Shown: positions 47,346 to 59,282 of the stretch, in pieces
Layout of the letters: every line of letters begins with the position of its first letter
Position numbering within the stretch: the stretch's first letter is position 1
NCBI RefSeq assembly: GCF_027921745.1
Contig: NC_079238.1
Location: 5,146,001-5,210,000, forward strand
Reading direction: 5' to 3'
DNA length: 64,000 nucleotides
DNA from: Schizosaccharomyces osmophilus
Taxonomy: Eukaryota; Ascomycota; Schizosaccharomycetes; Schizosaccharomycetales; Schizosaccharomycetaceae
Notes under the pieces: generated by a model
Seen by the model: only the letters and a program-made list of their open reading frames with translations
The model's database searches: none
What the model was told of the DNA's origin: nothing
Translations under genes and position numbers: made by a program

Positions 47346-48526
47346 TGTGAATGGAAGTCGTTTCTATAGGTTTAGGTAGATGGATCAGTTGCGACTTGAC
47401 TGTTTTGGGATAAAGGTGAGTTTAGAAATACAGAGAACAAATTAGACTGTTCCTTTTATTTAATAAAGGAGATCTCATTCTTTTCTTTTACGACTCGCCG
47501 CTTCTCGTGAACGTATTGTTGGCCATCTCTTACAGGGAAAAGCGTAAATTCTTCTCCTATGCAAGCTTTCAAATGAAATAAAGCGAAAAATTTACATATA
47601 TTCATTCAATATAAGAGAAAATGGACCAAAATTTGGCTTCATTTTGGGCACACTCGAATTGCATCGTGCAGTTGGCCATATGTGCTATTAATGAGTTATG
47701 GCTTTCTCAAAATAGAAAGCAAGAGTGCATAAATGAAGGATGATATATGGAATGGCCTGCATGAAAAATCCTTACTGGCACGATTGCTAAGCAAAATATA
47801 CCTCATGCCATTGATTTAATTCCAACACATTGACTCGAAGAGTTCTCAAAAGGAGGAAAAGAATGAGGAAATGAGTCTGAATAGAGAGTCTAGAAAGCAT
47901 TGAAAGTTTTAAATGCTATTGCCAACCCATCTTCCAGGCATAGTCAGGATAAATTTACCCTCGATATATTGGGCAGCAAACATCATGAGAAGTAGGACAA
48001 TTAATCTTCATGTGAACAACACCTTGCTTTCAATATCCTAAAGAATAAAGAATTGGGACATTGCAATTGTGTACTTGTAATAGTTTTTTAGCTTATGTTC
48101 ACCGTGACTCCCTTATTCATTTTCACATATGGAGAGATTTTCTTTTGAAAATTAATTATTCAATAACAAAACGAAAGAAAAGGGCTTGGAGAGTAAGAGC
48201 ATGAGCCATAGAACTCACTGTTCTAACGCCAGTAAGCATAGAAGGAAACGTGCAGGATGGAGCCTATAAACTCATGAGGCTCAATTCTTAATTTTTTTTT
48301 TTTAAAAAAAAAACAATGTTTGCAAATATCAAGTTGCTTCTCGATGGATTCTGCTTTATATGATTTTCAATGCCTTGCAAGCTGGAGAGACTGCCTCCAT
48401 TTCTGTGTTATAATTTCTTTGAAAAAGAAAATCCGCTCAACCGACGGCTTCTTAAAAATAAGTATCGCTTCAGAGGTTGCTGTTTTCTACTTGGAGAGTC
48501 GATATTTGTTTTTAACGCTTACAACC
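47346..48526. other. Divergent promoter region, dlc1 and dad2
   Basis: About 1.2 kb. The dad2 frame stays open upstream to 48320 on the plus strand, but that part is Cys/Phe-rich, unlike the family, so I leave it out. An 8-T run followed by A's at 48290-48313 can form a weak stem. Nothing else recognised. Confidence 0.45.
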
Positions 48527-49081
48527 ATGTTGAATAGTCGAATTACTGAAAAAGAAAAAGAATATGCTTCCATATGTAAATTAAAGGAGATTTCTCAAGA
48601 AATGTCTAAAAAATTGGAACTTTTAGCCGAAAGACTGGAGACTTTGAATGATGGTAGTGAAGGTATGTTTTCGAACCCAGTTTCTTTCAATCAACATGAA
48701 TTACGGTGCCATGAAGGCTCTTGATTTCCGTCTTCGTCTCCGATGATTGATCTCTTTCGATTTATGAGGAGTTTCAGGCTACGCAGAGAAGACCGCTACT
48801 TGTAAACGTTGTAATGATTTCTATGGCTATAGTATCTCTATCATTGCTATTCTTTATTTCTCCAAATTCATTTTTCTTGATTGAATGACCGGTCTAATTT
48901 ACTGAAGTCAAATTTGATTCCTTTTGCTGACCATTCGTACTTAGCTGTGTCTACAGTTTTACAAAACTGGCCTATGATTTTTGAATCCATACAATTAGCT
49001 TCTCAAAATACGGAAGCTCTAGTTCGAGTTCCTCATACCCTTGATGAGAAGCAGCCATCCGACTCTTTCTCAAATCAATAG
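48527..49081 (+). CDS. dad2: DASH/DAM1 complex subunit Dad2
   Basis: A 90-residue kinetochore protein in two exons: 48527-48662 and 48945-49081 (donor GTATGT, branch GCTGACC-like, acceptor TTAG). It begins MLNSRITEKEKEYASI, continues as a coiled coil (SQEMSKKLELLAERLETLNDGSE), and after the splice reads AVSTVLQNWPMIFESIQLAS, the family pattern DGTEAV..VL.NW..V..AI..AS. Dad2 is part of the ring that couples kinetochores to microtubules. The intron sits exactly within the conserved DGSE-AV, which supports the junction. Place matches S. pombe SPAC1805.07c. Confidence 0.9.
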
Positions 49082-49631
49082 ATGAAGAGCTAAGACACGA
49101 ATACTGTATGAGAAAAAAAAAGATTTCAGCTTATTTTCGTTCCTGCTCCCCGTGATTTCATTCCAAAATATTTGGTTTTCTGTTTTGACTATATACCACG
49201 CAGAGCAATCCGCTCTTTGTTGTGATGTACCATCTTCTTGATTTTTTTAATGAGAAAGTAAAAAAAGCACAAGTAATGATGGATGTACTAATTGCATTGC
49301 TGTCTTTGGTTTAATTCCCCAATCGTGCTTTAGGCAACCTATAGGAATCTCTGCCAAGGGAAAATAACAGAAGATTTTCCAATAATTCCTCTGAAAAATG
49401 AAGTTTTACATCGCAATGTCCATTGGTATATGGATTGTTAACCTTTATGTTCCAACATGTCAGTCCATACCTCAACCATTCTAGGACCAATCTCATAATC
49501 TTCCATAATCGTTTGATACGATCCCGATTTGATTCTTTCTTTATTTTTTTTTCTTTTTTCATATAAAATCTTTAAGAATCTCACATCCGACCAAGGATTG
49601 TCGTCTTGATAAGTTTTGAAAACATAGAACA
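49082..49631. other. Intergenic, dad2 3' region and hem2 promoter
   Basis: About 550 bp. Minus-strand frames here (49311-49562, 49438-49632) are Lys/Arg-rich and overlap the hem2 start; I take them as chance. No other feature. Confidence 0.45.
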
Positions 49632-50627
49632 ATGTCTGTTGAAATTAACTCCCTTTTGCATGCTGGATATTCCCATCCACTATTCCGAGAATGGCAAGCT
49701 ACGCGTTCCATCACAAAGTCTGCATTAATGTACCCAATCTTCATTACAGATGAAGATGACGCCAAAGCAGAGATTCCCAGCATGCCTAATCAATTTCAAT
49801 GGGGTGTAAATCGTCTTGAAGAGTTTCTTGGCCCTCTTGTTGAACGAGGACTTCGCAGCGTTATTTTGTTTGGCGTTATTACAGATTTTTCTAAAAAGGA
49901 TTCCAGGGGTTCTCTCGCCGATTCAAACGAATGTCCTGTTGTAAGAGCCGTTAAAGAAATCCGTAGACTATTCCCTGATTTGGTTGTAGCCTGTGATGTC
50001 TGTTTGTGTGAATACACAAGCCATGGTCATTGCGGCATTCTTTATGATGATGGAACTGTCAATAACGCAAAGTCCGTTGAAAGAATTGCCGAAGTTAGTG
50101 GTAATTATGCTTTGGCAGGCGCCCATATAATTTCTCCTAGTGATTGCATGGATGGTCGAATTAAAGCCATCAAGTCAAAGTTCATGGAATTGGATCTTTC
50201 TCATCGTGTCGCTGTCATTTCTTACTCTGCAAAGTTTGCTTCTGGGTTCTTTGGCCCTTTTCGAGATGCTGCCGGTAGCGCTCCCAGTTTCGGTGACAGA
50301 AAATGTTATCAACTTCCTATGAATGCTCGTGGCCTGGCTCGTAGAGCTATTCTCCGTGATTTGCGCGAAGGTGCCGATGGTATCATGGTCAAACCCGGCA
50401 CTCCTTACTTAGACGTTTTAGCAGAGGCTGCAAGGTTGGCCGAGGATTATCCTATTGCAACTTATCAAGTCTCCGGTGAATTTGCTACAATTCACGCCGC
50501 TGCCAATGCTGGCGTCTTTGGACTAAAGCAGCACGTAATGGAAACCATGCATGGCTTTATGCGTGCTGGTGCTTCTTTGGTTTTAACGTACTTCACCCCA
50601 GAACTTTTAGAATGGTTGGATAATTAA
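49632..50627 (+). CDS. hem2: Porphobilinogen synthase (delta-aminolevulinate dehydratase)
   Basis: A 331-residue, single-exon cytosolic enzyme that condenses two 5-aminolevulinates to porphobilinogen, the second step of haem synthesis. It is the zinc type: the cysteine cluster CDVCLCEYTSHGHCG is near residues 117-127. Both active-site lysines are seen: ISYSAKFASGFFGPFRDAAGS (about 200) and DGIMVKPGTPYLD (about 253, Schiff base). The flexible arm at the N terminus (NSLLHAGYSHPLFREWQ) builds the octamer. Length fits the family (about 325-340). Place matches SPAC1805.06c. Confidence 0.97.
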   Translation: MSVEINSLLHAGYSHPLFREWQATRSITKSALMYPIFITDEDDAKAEIPSMPNQFQWGVNRLEEFLGPLVERGLRSVILFGVITDFSKKDSRGSLADSNECPVVRAVKEIRRLFPDLVVACDVCLCEYTSHGHCGILYDDGTVNNAKSVERIAEVSGNYALAGAHIISPSDCMDGRIKAIKSKFMELDLSHRVAVISYSAKFASGFFGPFRDAAGSAPSFGDRKCYQLPMNARGLARRAILRDLREGADGIMVKPGTPYLDVLAEAARLAEDYPIATYQVSGEFATIHAAANAGVFGLKQHVMETMHGFMRAGASLVLTYFTPELLEWLDN

Positions 50628-51245
50628 TGTTGATGATGGTCCTAAATGAATGCTATTACTAGACGGTGCTTTCTTATACGGACATACCCCTCCACAGTTA
50701 ATTTTTGATACCCATTTTCCCGAGTTTTTACGGGAAAACTTTTAAGGCGCGTACGTTTCTCTTAATCAGTGATAAAAAAATATACGACATAAAACTTGGA
50801 AGCTGTTAATTTGTTTTCATATTGCTCAAAAGACCAATAATTATGTTTCTTTGAACATATATTTAGTACTGCAGATGTCTACTAGTTTAAAAACATGAAA
50901 TATTTTTTGTGCTAAAACAAATTCATTTTACGAAAGAAAAAGGCAATCATAGTCCGAGAAATGCATTCATTTTTTCAAACACTAAAACAGGTATCCACTA
51001 GTTTACAAAACATAGTTGGGATTATTAATTAAGCTAATTAGATGAGGAAAACGGGTAAAAAAAATAAGACGACTGTCAACTTTAAAAAGACATATATCAA
51101 TATGTACAAAGAACGTACAAGATTGCTCAAAGGCTAAAAAGGGTATTCTAAATCGATGAATACTCGTCAATCAAATTTCAAGCAGCTAAAGATAAATAAA
51201 AAGCCTTTCGGTTTTTTTGGCTGCAAATCTAAAGGCGAACTATCG
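50628..51245. other. Convergent 3' region of hem2 and cki3
   Basis: About 620 bp, AT-rich. It contains a perfect 8-bp stem TTTTCCCG (50715-50722) and CGGGAAAA (50731-50738) about 90 bp past the hem2 stop. No gene seen. Confidence 0.5.
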
Positions 51246-52691
51246 CTACTTAGGTTTTGCAACACAACATGAAAGTAAACGTAAATGGAATTTCTTCCTG
51301 GAAGAAGATTTTGGAGTAGCATTTTGAGATAGTTCATTACTCTTCCGTTGATGTTCGCTTTGTGTTCCCAGTTGACCGTATTGCTGCCCACCACTGGAAC
51401 TTGGGGGCAACTTTGGTTGAGATTGAAGAGCAGCGGTAGAAGAACCTAATCTTCCGTTTCTATTGGGTTCATTTCGCAAAGGCTGGACTGATGGATAAGG
51501 AGGACTGACTAATAATTGCTTTGGACTCGGCTGTGGCAAGTTATGGCGACTTCTGGTATACTGAGGAACAGCAGCTTGCCGCTTAGCAACCTCTTGAGCA
51601 TGACGGTGATGAGCAGCATGTTGTTTTACAGCACTATACTGCCATCCTTTCCCGTTGTTAATTAGTGACCAGTCAAACTCACCATCATCAGTTTCATTCA
51701 AACGCAGCAGTAAACTGTCAAACAAGCTGCGTAAATAGTCATAATCCGGCTTTTCATCATAACTCAGATTGCGAACGTACACCATGTATTGCATAAATTC
51801 TTTGGGATAACCATCACAAAGGTCTTTTATAGGAGTCAGTTGTTTTTTTTCTCCAATTTTTTCATATTTCTGTTTATTAGTGGCTGCCTTTAATCCCTGC
51901 CAAGGAAGGCTTCCACGAAGGAAGTACATGAAGACATGACCCATTGACTCAAGATCGTCTCGTCTTGACTGTTCGCGTCCTAAATGTGTGTTGATTGACA
52001 TGTAGCGTGCTGTACCAGAGAGACTTTTGTGCTCATTGTATGGACGATGAACATGCGTTTTTGGGTCACGATACTGTTTGGCCATACCAAAATCAACAGC
52101 GTAAATTGAATTTTCCACTTTTGACCCATTGAGACCAATCAAAAAGTTATCGGGTTTAATGTCCCGATATATGAAATGTCGTTCATGTACAGATTGGATG
52201 CGTGTTATCATCTGCTTGGCGATCATAGCTACTGTCTTTGGACTAAAGCGTCGACCGCAATAATCAAAAAGATCTTCCAAACTAGGTCCTAAAAGATCCA
52301 TCACCAACAAATTGTACATTCCTTCTTGTCCATAATAATAAACATTCGGAACGCCATCTAACACGGTTAATCAGAATGCTCTTGTTATAGAACGCTATTA
52401 GCTTTTGGCTTGCACATACGAACACCCATCAACATCTTATAAGTTAGATATTCATCCCGTAACTGAGGGACTTCGCTTTTCCTTGACTCCTAAACCAAAC
52501 ATTTGGTTAACCAATATTTTCAAACAAAGGGTTCCATCGTATTCCAGTTCACTTACAAATTTCAGTGCAATTGGCTGATTATTCACCAAATTAACACCTT
52601 GGAAAAGCATACCAAACGATCCTTCTCCGATTTTTTTTCCAACTCTATAGTGGACACCAACAACATTGGAATGCGACGACGTTGACGACAT
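51246..52691 (-). CDS. cki3: Casein kinase 1, Cki3 type
   Basis: A 438-residue Ser/Thr kinase in three exons: 52557-52691, 52420-52489, 51246-52357. Exon 2 begins [14 protein letters not shown], and its donor is read as GTATGT after KMLMGV; exon 3 resumes [13 protein letters not shown]. Kinase marks: glycine loop [13 protein letters not shown], Lys in [20 protein letters not shown] (catalytic Asp), [13 protein letters not shown] (CK1 form of DFG), and [14 protein letters not shown]. The C-terminal 150 residues are Pro/Ser/Gln-rich and end [13 protein letters not shown], where the cysteine pair may be lipidated for membrane binding, as in other yeast CK1s. Place matches SPAC1805.05. Confidence 0.93.
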
Positions 52692-53230
52692 TCTATCAAT
52701 TTTCTCAGATGAGTGAGATTTCTATTATCTTAATTTATTTCAAACGAGTGTGTGATTTCGTCAACGAAAACTTTCCTACGCACAAACAAAAGACGGTTTA
52801 ATAACACAGGAAAATGAGGTTTCTGCTCAAACCAAACTAAGCCCATTAAAATAAATTTGAAACAAACAAAAATGCAGGAAAAATCTTGCAGTTGACGACC
52901 TCAGAGGTCCCGAGGCTGTCAACACCGTGTCTTGAGGAGGGTAAGTTGTATATGCCCACTCTGGCATTCCTAGTAATATTGTTAAAGGGCCATGAAGGTC
53001 TTGTAATAACGACCGAAGCTTAGAGACATTAGTTTCAATTTTTCTGCTTGTTTTCTTTTAAAAAGGAAAGAGAAAAAAACATTGTTTTAAGAAGGCGGTT
53101 TTTACTGATTTTACATTTTATTGATATAAGGTGAACGATATCCATAATAAGAAGAGTATACACTAGAAAAAATAATTATTAAATGAAACCCCATAAAAAT
53201 TTGTACAAGGAGGCATTCCGCAAGTCCTTT
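52692..53230. other. Intergenic, cki3 promoter and nup132 3' region
   Basis: About 540 bp. It has the cki3 promoter next to 52692 and the nup132 3' UTR. The stretch 52885-52990 is GC-richer (CTTGCAGTTGACGACCTCAG...) without a recognisable structure. Confidence 0.4.
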
Positions 53231-56200
53231 TTAGAAACTATCACAACTAAGAGACATGCTAACGAACCAAGTGTTCAAGCTTGTTTTCTCTAAATAGTGC
53301 TTCAAAAGATGGCTTTCACGATTTAATACTTTAATTACTTCTTGCGTGTCTCCAAATTTTGCCGGCGAGTAAATCATGGCAATGCTACCATAAGTGTTCT
53401 TGTCGAACGCAAAGGATGAAAGAGATGTAGGCTTCGTCAAACCTTCTTGAAATAAACCGTTTATCGTCGTTAAGCGTAAGGTTTGATACAAGGCAGTCAT
53501 TCTCACTTCGGCTTCTACGGCAGCGTCGTTCTTGTCCTTGGTATCTAAAATTTGAGACCATTTGTCGTTCAACACAGCCCTTCGCCAAATTGTATCTTCA
53601 AAAAACCTTTTCGCTTCATCTGTCAACCTTGTAGTTAGCAATAAACGCAATGCGAAATAATAATCTGTCATATCGTCCATTTGAAGTTCATTTTTTCTAT
53701 ACAAAGAGAAGCTCAGATATTCAATCAGCTCGGTAACTGCTATGACTTGATGATCAATCAAACATTTGATTACTCGGTGCATCACTTGCCGAGCAAGGAC
53801 GGGAATAGGTTTACCATCCGTTATTTCCTCAATAGTTGCTTCCACCAGATGGTATTTTTTCCCCTGTAACTGAAGGCGATGAACAACAGGCATGATCGTC
53901 TTTTCAATCATTTTTTGGATGTGAATTTGTTCTAATTTCTGTTCTACCAATACAAGATCCTTGGATTTCGCCGGACCCTTCGGATTTGCATACAAGAATA
54001 TTTTTCCTAGAGATAGCTCAATTTCCTTCTTTTCAACCAAGTTTTCTTTTTTGTTGGCCAGTTGTAATAATCTATGTGAGGCAAGCTCGTAATTTTTATC
54101 CCGCATATCGTGCATCCATGACACTTCATTATAGCCTCGATAAGTAAAGTATTCTGTAAGGAAATTTGACTTATGTTTATCGCTATTCAATAATTCCACC
54201 GACATTCCTTTTTCCACATAAAAATCATACAAGACGAAAGCAAATTCTTTACCAAACTTTAAAAGATATCCATCAATTTGCTTGTCAAGTTCTTTTTTCG
54301 CAAAGAATTGATAACACAATTCTACGACTGACCGGTAGTCTCGATATTTCTCAGCGACGCGCAAGGCATTTTTGCCCTGGCCAATCTCAAACAAAGTTTG
54401 AATCCAAAATTTTCTATTCATTGTAAATGCTTCTTCTAACTCCTTTTCATGGATTCTATCGCTCTCGTTTTCACTTAACCAGCCGAGTCTTTCGGCATAA
54501 GCATTAAAACATACTTCAGTCAATACAACGAGTTGAACCTGCATGTTCGATAAAGCATTTCTGACAACATCTTTGTCTTTCGAAAGTAGTTCTTTTCCAG
54601 AATCCCGCTCCCCTTGTTGGAATTGAAATAAAGCAGACTTTGTAAGCTCAAATTGACGTGTAAGAGCCGTCAAAACATCTGGCGTAGAAGTCCATGGTAC
54701 TTCCTTTTCAAAAGAGTCAGCGCTAATATCGTAAATACCATGAGTCTCGACACGATAGCTCAACGCCGATGATAAAATAGCCAGAATAATCTCATTGGAC
54801 TCTAGTATAACATTCATGACTTCAATTGGAAGTTCTTGAACCCTTGAGGCAGAGTCAACACAAAAATTATGAGCTTGCATTATAAGTTGCTCTATGTTAT
54901 CAATACTCTGCATGAACCAATTCCGAACAGATTTATCTAGCTGGGTCTCCTTCCCCAACTTAAATATGATCCTTTGGAAAATCAACGAACGACTTGCGGT
55001 GCTCATCTCTAAATCGATAGTTGCCCAAAGAGATCTTGCGGCATTGCACTTCTCACCTAAGATACGCAAAGAAAACAGCAATCCATCACTTATATCATAG
55101 GGAATGTCTTTAACGTAGCGAACCAAATTGTTCAAATAGGTTAATCTTAAATCCAAATGCTGTATTAACGAGGGCAGCACAGGAGGTAAGTGAGAAGAAG
55201 AAGACGTTAAGATTTCTTTTCCGATTGAATAAATAAGTCTTTCAATTTCAGAAACCTTAAGTTTGGGAATTGTTTTCCAACTGAAATCCAATGGATTTTC
55301 ATATACATATCCGTAAAAGACTGCTTCTTCAATTTTCCTTTTCAAGGATTCAACAGCATCTAATTGTTGAGCATCATCTTGAATTTCAATTTCAGTAACA
55401 CCAGTTTTGGATGTAACAACCAAACAAGAAAGCTTTGGATTAGCGTGCGATGATTTTATACCTAAGGAGAGTTGTTTGCATCCAGACGCTATGATACCAC
55501 CGGAAATATCGGATTTGAACCGAATAACGTCCTCCCGATAACAATACATTGTATTATAATCCAAATCCATGCGGGTATTTAAGATTATTACAGCACTGGG
55601 GGACACAAGAATGAAACATGGTCCGAACGAGGCATATTGTATTTTTAACCGTTGCTTTTTTGAGGAAGTATAGCCTAAGGAATGAACAAACATTAGATGA
55701 GGATTTGCTATATTGGAAAAATCACATGTGTAAAGAGAATACTTGTATCTTAACCCATATTTCCAAGAGCAGAGAAAGGTTATTGAGTCACCATCTTGAG
55801 ATGTGATTGCGGAGTCGAGAAATAGGAAATCTTCAGGAATCATTTCAGCTTCTTCTAGGACCTTTAAAAAAGTAGGGGTAAGGTCAACGCGAACGTGCTA
55901 CTTCTGTTAGAAATGTATACTTTTAGATAAAATAACATACCATAGTTTCATCCTTCAAATTATAAATATCCACTAAACCCGAAGAATCAGTCACATATAA
56001 AAGGTGTCGAAAAGAGGACGAAAGAGGAGGTGACATGATAGAAACGGCATAAGAAGCAAAGGGATTTTTTATTCTTAACTTTTCAAGACACTTGGACAAC
56101 AATCCACCATGAGAGGCCACTGTATTCAAACAAATTTTTGGTAGACCAGAGGAGTCGCGTAGACTAATGGACAGAAGTCGACCATAGTTTGTGGATACAA

Positions 56201-56817
56201 TGTATAGAAAAGGATTCGCACAATAGAGCCGTAAGCAATACTCATTACTCGATAGTTTAAACTGACTTTCCATTCCCTGAGGTTTCACTATGGGTTGAGC
56301 GAGAGCATTTCCTATACAAGTCCAATAGGCAATACGTCCACTTACGGGCATTAAAATTAAAAGACCTGGATCTCTATCGGGGATGTCTGAAGAAACAATA
56401 GCTGTAAGTGGATTAAGCTCAGGAGCATCGGCGTCGCTTTCTTCAGGCAAAGGAAAGGTAATTGTAGGAGGGTCTTTTAAGGTCTGGGAATGTTGGTAAC
56501 TAAACACATAGCAAGCGTTTTTAGAGTTTAGCAATACATATCCCAAATCGGGGTAACAGGTTCCAGTTAAGGAAAGGTCTATTGTCTGTTAATTTTGAAC
56601 GTTCCATATACGATTTGTTTACGTGGAGCTTACCATTAGAAATATCAGAATGTAACCTTTTTAAAAGAGGGAAAACATGATAATAATCTCCCTTTAACCA
56701 ATCTGGATACAGGGATGCGATACCGTTCTCATAAGGTCTTGTCTCAACAGAAATGCGCTTCGATTGATCAAAAGCAGATGAATTTACATTCTTTCGCTTT
56801 CCAAGGACTGTACTCAT
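53231..56817 (-). CDS. nup132: Nucleoporin Nup132 (Nup133 family)
   Basis: Scaffold subunit of the Nup107-Nup160 (Y) complex of the nuclear pore, 1162 residues in three exons: 56634-56817, 55941-56578 and 53231-55897. Junctions keep frame; exon 2 begins (G)DLSLTGTCYPDLGYVLL after acceptor AATAG, and exon 3 begins HVRVDLTPTFLKVLEE. The N-terminal half is a beta-propeller-like region (YVFSYQHSQ, LLYVTDSSGLVDIYN). The C-terminal half is alpha-helical repeats with AYAERLGWLSENE, AEKYRDYRSVVELCYQF and FEDTIWRRAVLNDKWSQI, the Nup133 signature region. S. pombe has two such proteins, Nup131 and Nup132; gene order (SPAC1805.04) favours Nup132. Confidence 0.92.
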
Positions 56818-57577
56818 TGTTCTAAAAAAAACAATGTTCTTGTGTGAGTATAGAATCCGTTGAAAGCAAAATTCTATGAAAAGCAAGGTGAATTGGCTCT
56901 GAGATGAGCTTGATGCGTTAGGGCGAACTCTTTCAAATGGATCAGAGTTTATACCTTATTTCCAATTATCTGAACAAGTAAAAAAAGGATTAACTAAAAT
57001 GATAAAGTACTAACGCCCCAAATATGTGGAGGATTAAATTACTTTCAGTGTATGCTCTCTTAACCAGGCATGGAACAGTAATGTGGTTGTCATATAGCAA
57101 TAAGAGAACTCTACAATTTTAATTTTTTTTCTTTATTTTTCGAACACCACTAGCGATAATGCTACGATCGAAACGCGAAGAAGATTTGTAGTGCTTGAAC
57201 GACTTTCTGCGATCCGTTTCATAATGGAACATGTGTTTCTACAATTGTTTATTTGTTTTCCTAATCTGATTATAATTCTAACAGAAAAGGCTTGCTTTTG
57301 AGCAGAAGCACAAAATCGCATTCTCCTCCAAAACACTCAGATTTGCGGAAAGCTTTTCCATGGGAGGATACATGCTTTACATTTCTATTTAAAAAGTAAC
57401 TGTTAGGATACTCAAATATTTTGGACAAAAAAAAAGCCGTTGGCGGGTTTAAATACGAATTAGAAAAAAATAAAAGAATTTGGAGTTTTTAGACTGGATT
57501 CTAGGCGCCTAAAAACATTTACGGTTTAATTTGTATACTTATAAATTATCTTATTTTTTGTTTAAACGAAAGATCGA
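56818..57577. other. Divergent promoter region, nup132 and trm13
   Basis: About 760 bp with no further gene. I searched here for an upstream exon of trm13 that would encode the missing zinc finger and did not find one. The 67-residue minus-strand frame at 57133-57336 is not convincing. Confidence 0.45.
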
Positions 57578-58807
57578 ATGGGTTTTAAAACGAAACAAAA
57601 AGATTTTACAGAGGAGGATTTGGAACAAATTCCTTGCCTTCTTGATCCCAAACACACCATCGCGAGACATCGAATGAGCTATCATTTGAAACGATGTAAC
57701 GCGAGACCTATACAAAGAACGGAACCGTACTATCATCAAGATTTGAACTTGGATCCTCTTGATGATGACTCAAAGCAATACCAGTTTGAACTTTCGCAGC
57801 TTTCAAAAGAAGAAATTCATGAATGGATCGATCTATTCATGCATGTTGGTAATAGCCTTCCTTTGCCGGAAACCGAAGTACTTTTTCATCCTGTAATGCA
57901 TGCTAGATGGTAAGCTCCCGGATAAAAACTGGTTGATAATTCCAAGTACTAACTTTGCTAGGAGCGAATGCAAAAACAAGAAACATGCGGTTCAACAGGT
58001 ACGTTCTGCTTTCTCTGAAAATAGCGTTGCTTTCATTGACTAACTTTATTCTTATAGGCTTCTTTGTTAGGTCATATGGATAAAGCATCCTTTTTTGAAG
58101 CACCAGAAAGCGTTTACTTTGAATTCGGCGCTGGTCGTGGTGAATTATCTCGTTATGTGCATCATTGTCAACCCAAGCGCAATGTTTATATCCTGATTGA
58201 CCGGGATTCCAATCGGCTGAAGCATGACTCCAGGATAATTAAAGACTCTCAAATTTATGGTTGGTCAATTCCTGAAGTAGTTCGCTGCAAGATTGATATT
58301 AAGGATTTTAGAATTCAGCACTTTGCGGATCAGAAAGTGCATAACGAATCCGGAACTGAGAAACCTCAATTTGCTTACTCCAAGCATTTGTGCGGCGCTG
58401 CTACAGATCTTACATTGAATAGTATAAGGAATTCCTCTATGAGAGCTGTTTTAATTGCTTTGTGCTGTCATCATCATTGCCGATGGGAAGCTTTATCTTC
58501 GCATTCACGCTTACAACTAGAAAAGTGGGGAATTCGTGGAGTCAAAGCTTTTCAAGTACTCCGTCAAATGACAGGTTGGGGCATCAATAGTCTTCGAGAG
58601 AATATGCAAGCTTCGGGTGGTGCTGACACTCATTACAGCGGCTTGACGCATGAGGAGCGTGTTCAAATAGGTCTGAAGTGCAAACACATCATTAATACCC
58701 TTCGGAAGCTTGATTGCGAGCGTTTGGGCTACAACACACGCCTTGTATATTATGTGAATTCAGATGTTACATTAGAGAATGTCGCCCTTTTAGCACGAAA
58801 AAAGTAA
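57578..58807 (+). CDS. trm13: tRNA 2'-O-methyltransferase Trm13
   Basis: Methylates the ribose at position 4 of the acceptor stem of some tRNAs. 372 residues in three exons: 57578-57909, 57962-57998 and 58058-58807, all junctions in frame; the middle exon is 37 nt. A U11-48K-type CHHC finger is visible early (CLLDPKHTIARHRMSYHLKRCNAR). The methyltransferase part has EFGAGRGELSRYVHHC (SAM loop), ILIDRDSNRLKHD, SKHLCGAATDLTL and CCHHHCRWEAL, then the tail GYNTRLVYYVNSDVTLENVALLA. The CCCH finger that usually starts Trm13 is absent. Place matches SPAC1805.03c. Confidence 0.93.
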
Positions 58808-59282
58808 AAGATGCGCAAATAGAAAGAAATTTTATGGAAGATGGTGTTTTTTTATATATTATTTCTTTTTTAACTATACAGAAGCAACAACTGTCGTTGC
58901 AATGAAATAGATCATTGTTCTCTGTATTGAAACACTAGATTGGTAATTGAAGTTTAGATGCTAGTCTACACAAAGTTTTAAAGCAAATAAGGAAAATCGT
59001 GAAGATTTTTCAAATGAAATGAAGAGCTGGATTTCCCCCAAGCGAAAAAAAAAAATACACGAGTATTAATTCTCTCGTGTCATCTTAAAAGGACAATATG
59101 AATTATGGCAAAGGATTACCACAATAATTGAGTAAGTATACCCTTTTATCCTTTTTTTTGTTTTATTTGAAAATCTTTAGAAAAGTCAAGTTCGAGACGT
59201 GAGAACGGAATTTCGTCTCGTTCCTAACGATCCATCTTCAACATACATACTTTATAAGGAAACACTAACAAGAATCGTAAAG
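58808..59282. other. Intergenic, trm13 3' region and etfb promoter
   Basis: About 475 bp. Nothing recognised. A plus-strand frame running into etfb from 59199 is open upstream of its ATG but has no homology, so the ATG at 59283 is taken as start. Confidence 0.45.

Noticed and set aside
48320-48526. N-terminal extension of the dad2 frame
   Set aside because: The extra 69 residues are Cys/Phe-rich and unlike Dad2; the family start MLNSRITEKE is at 48527.
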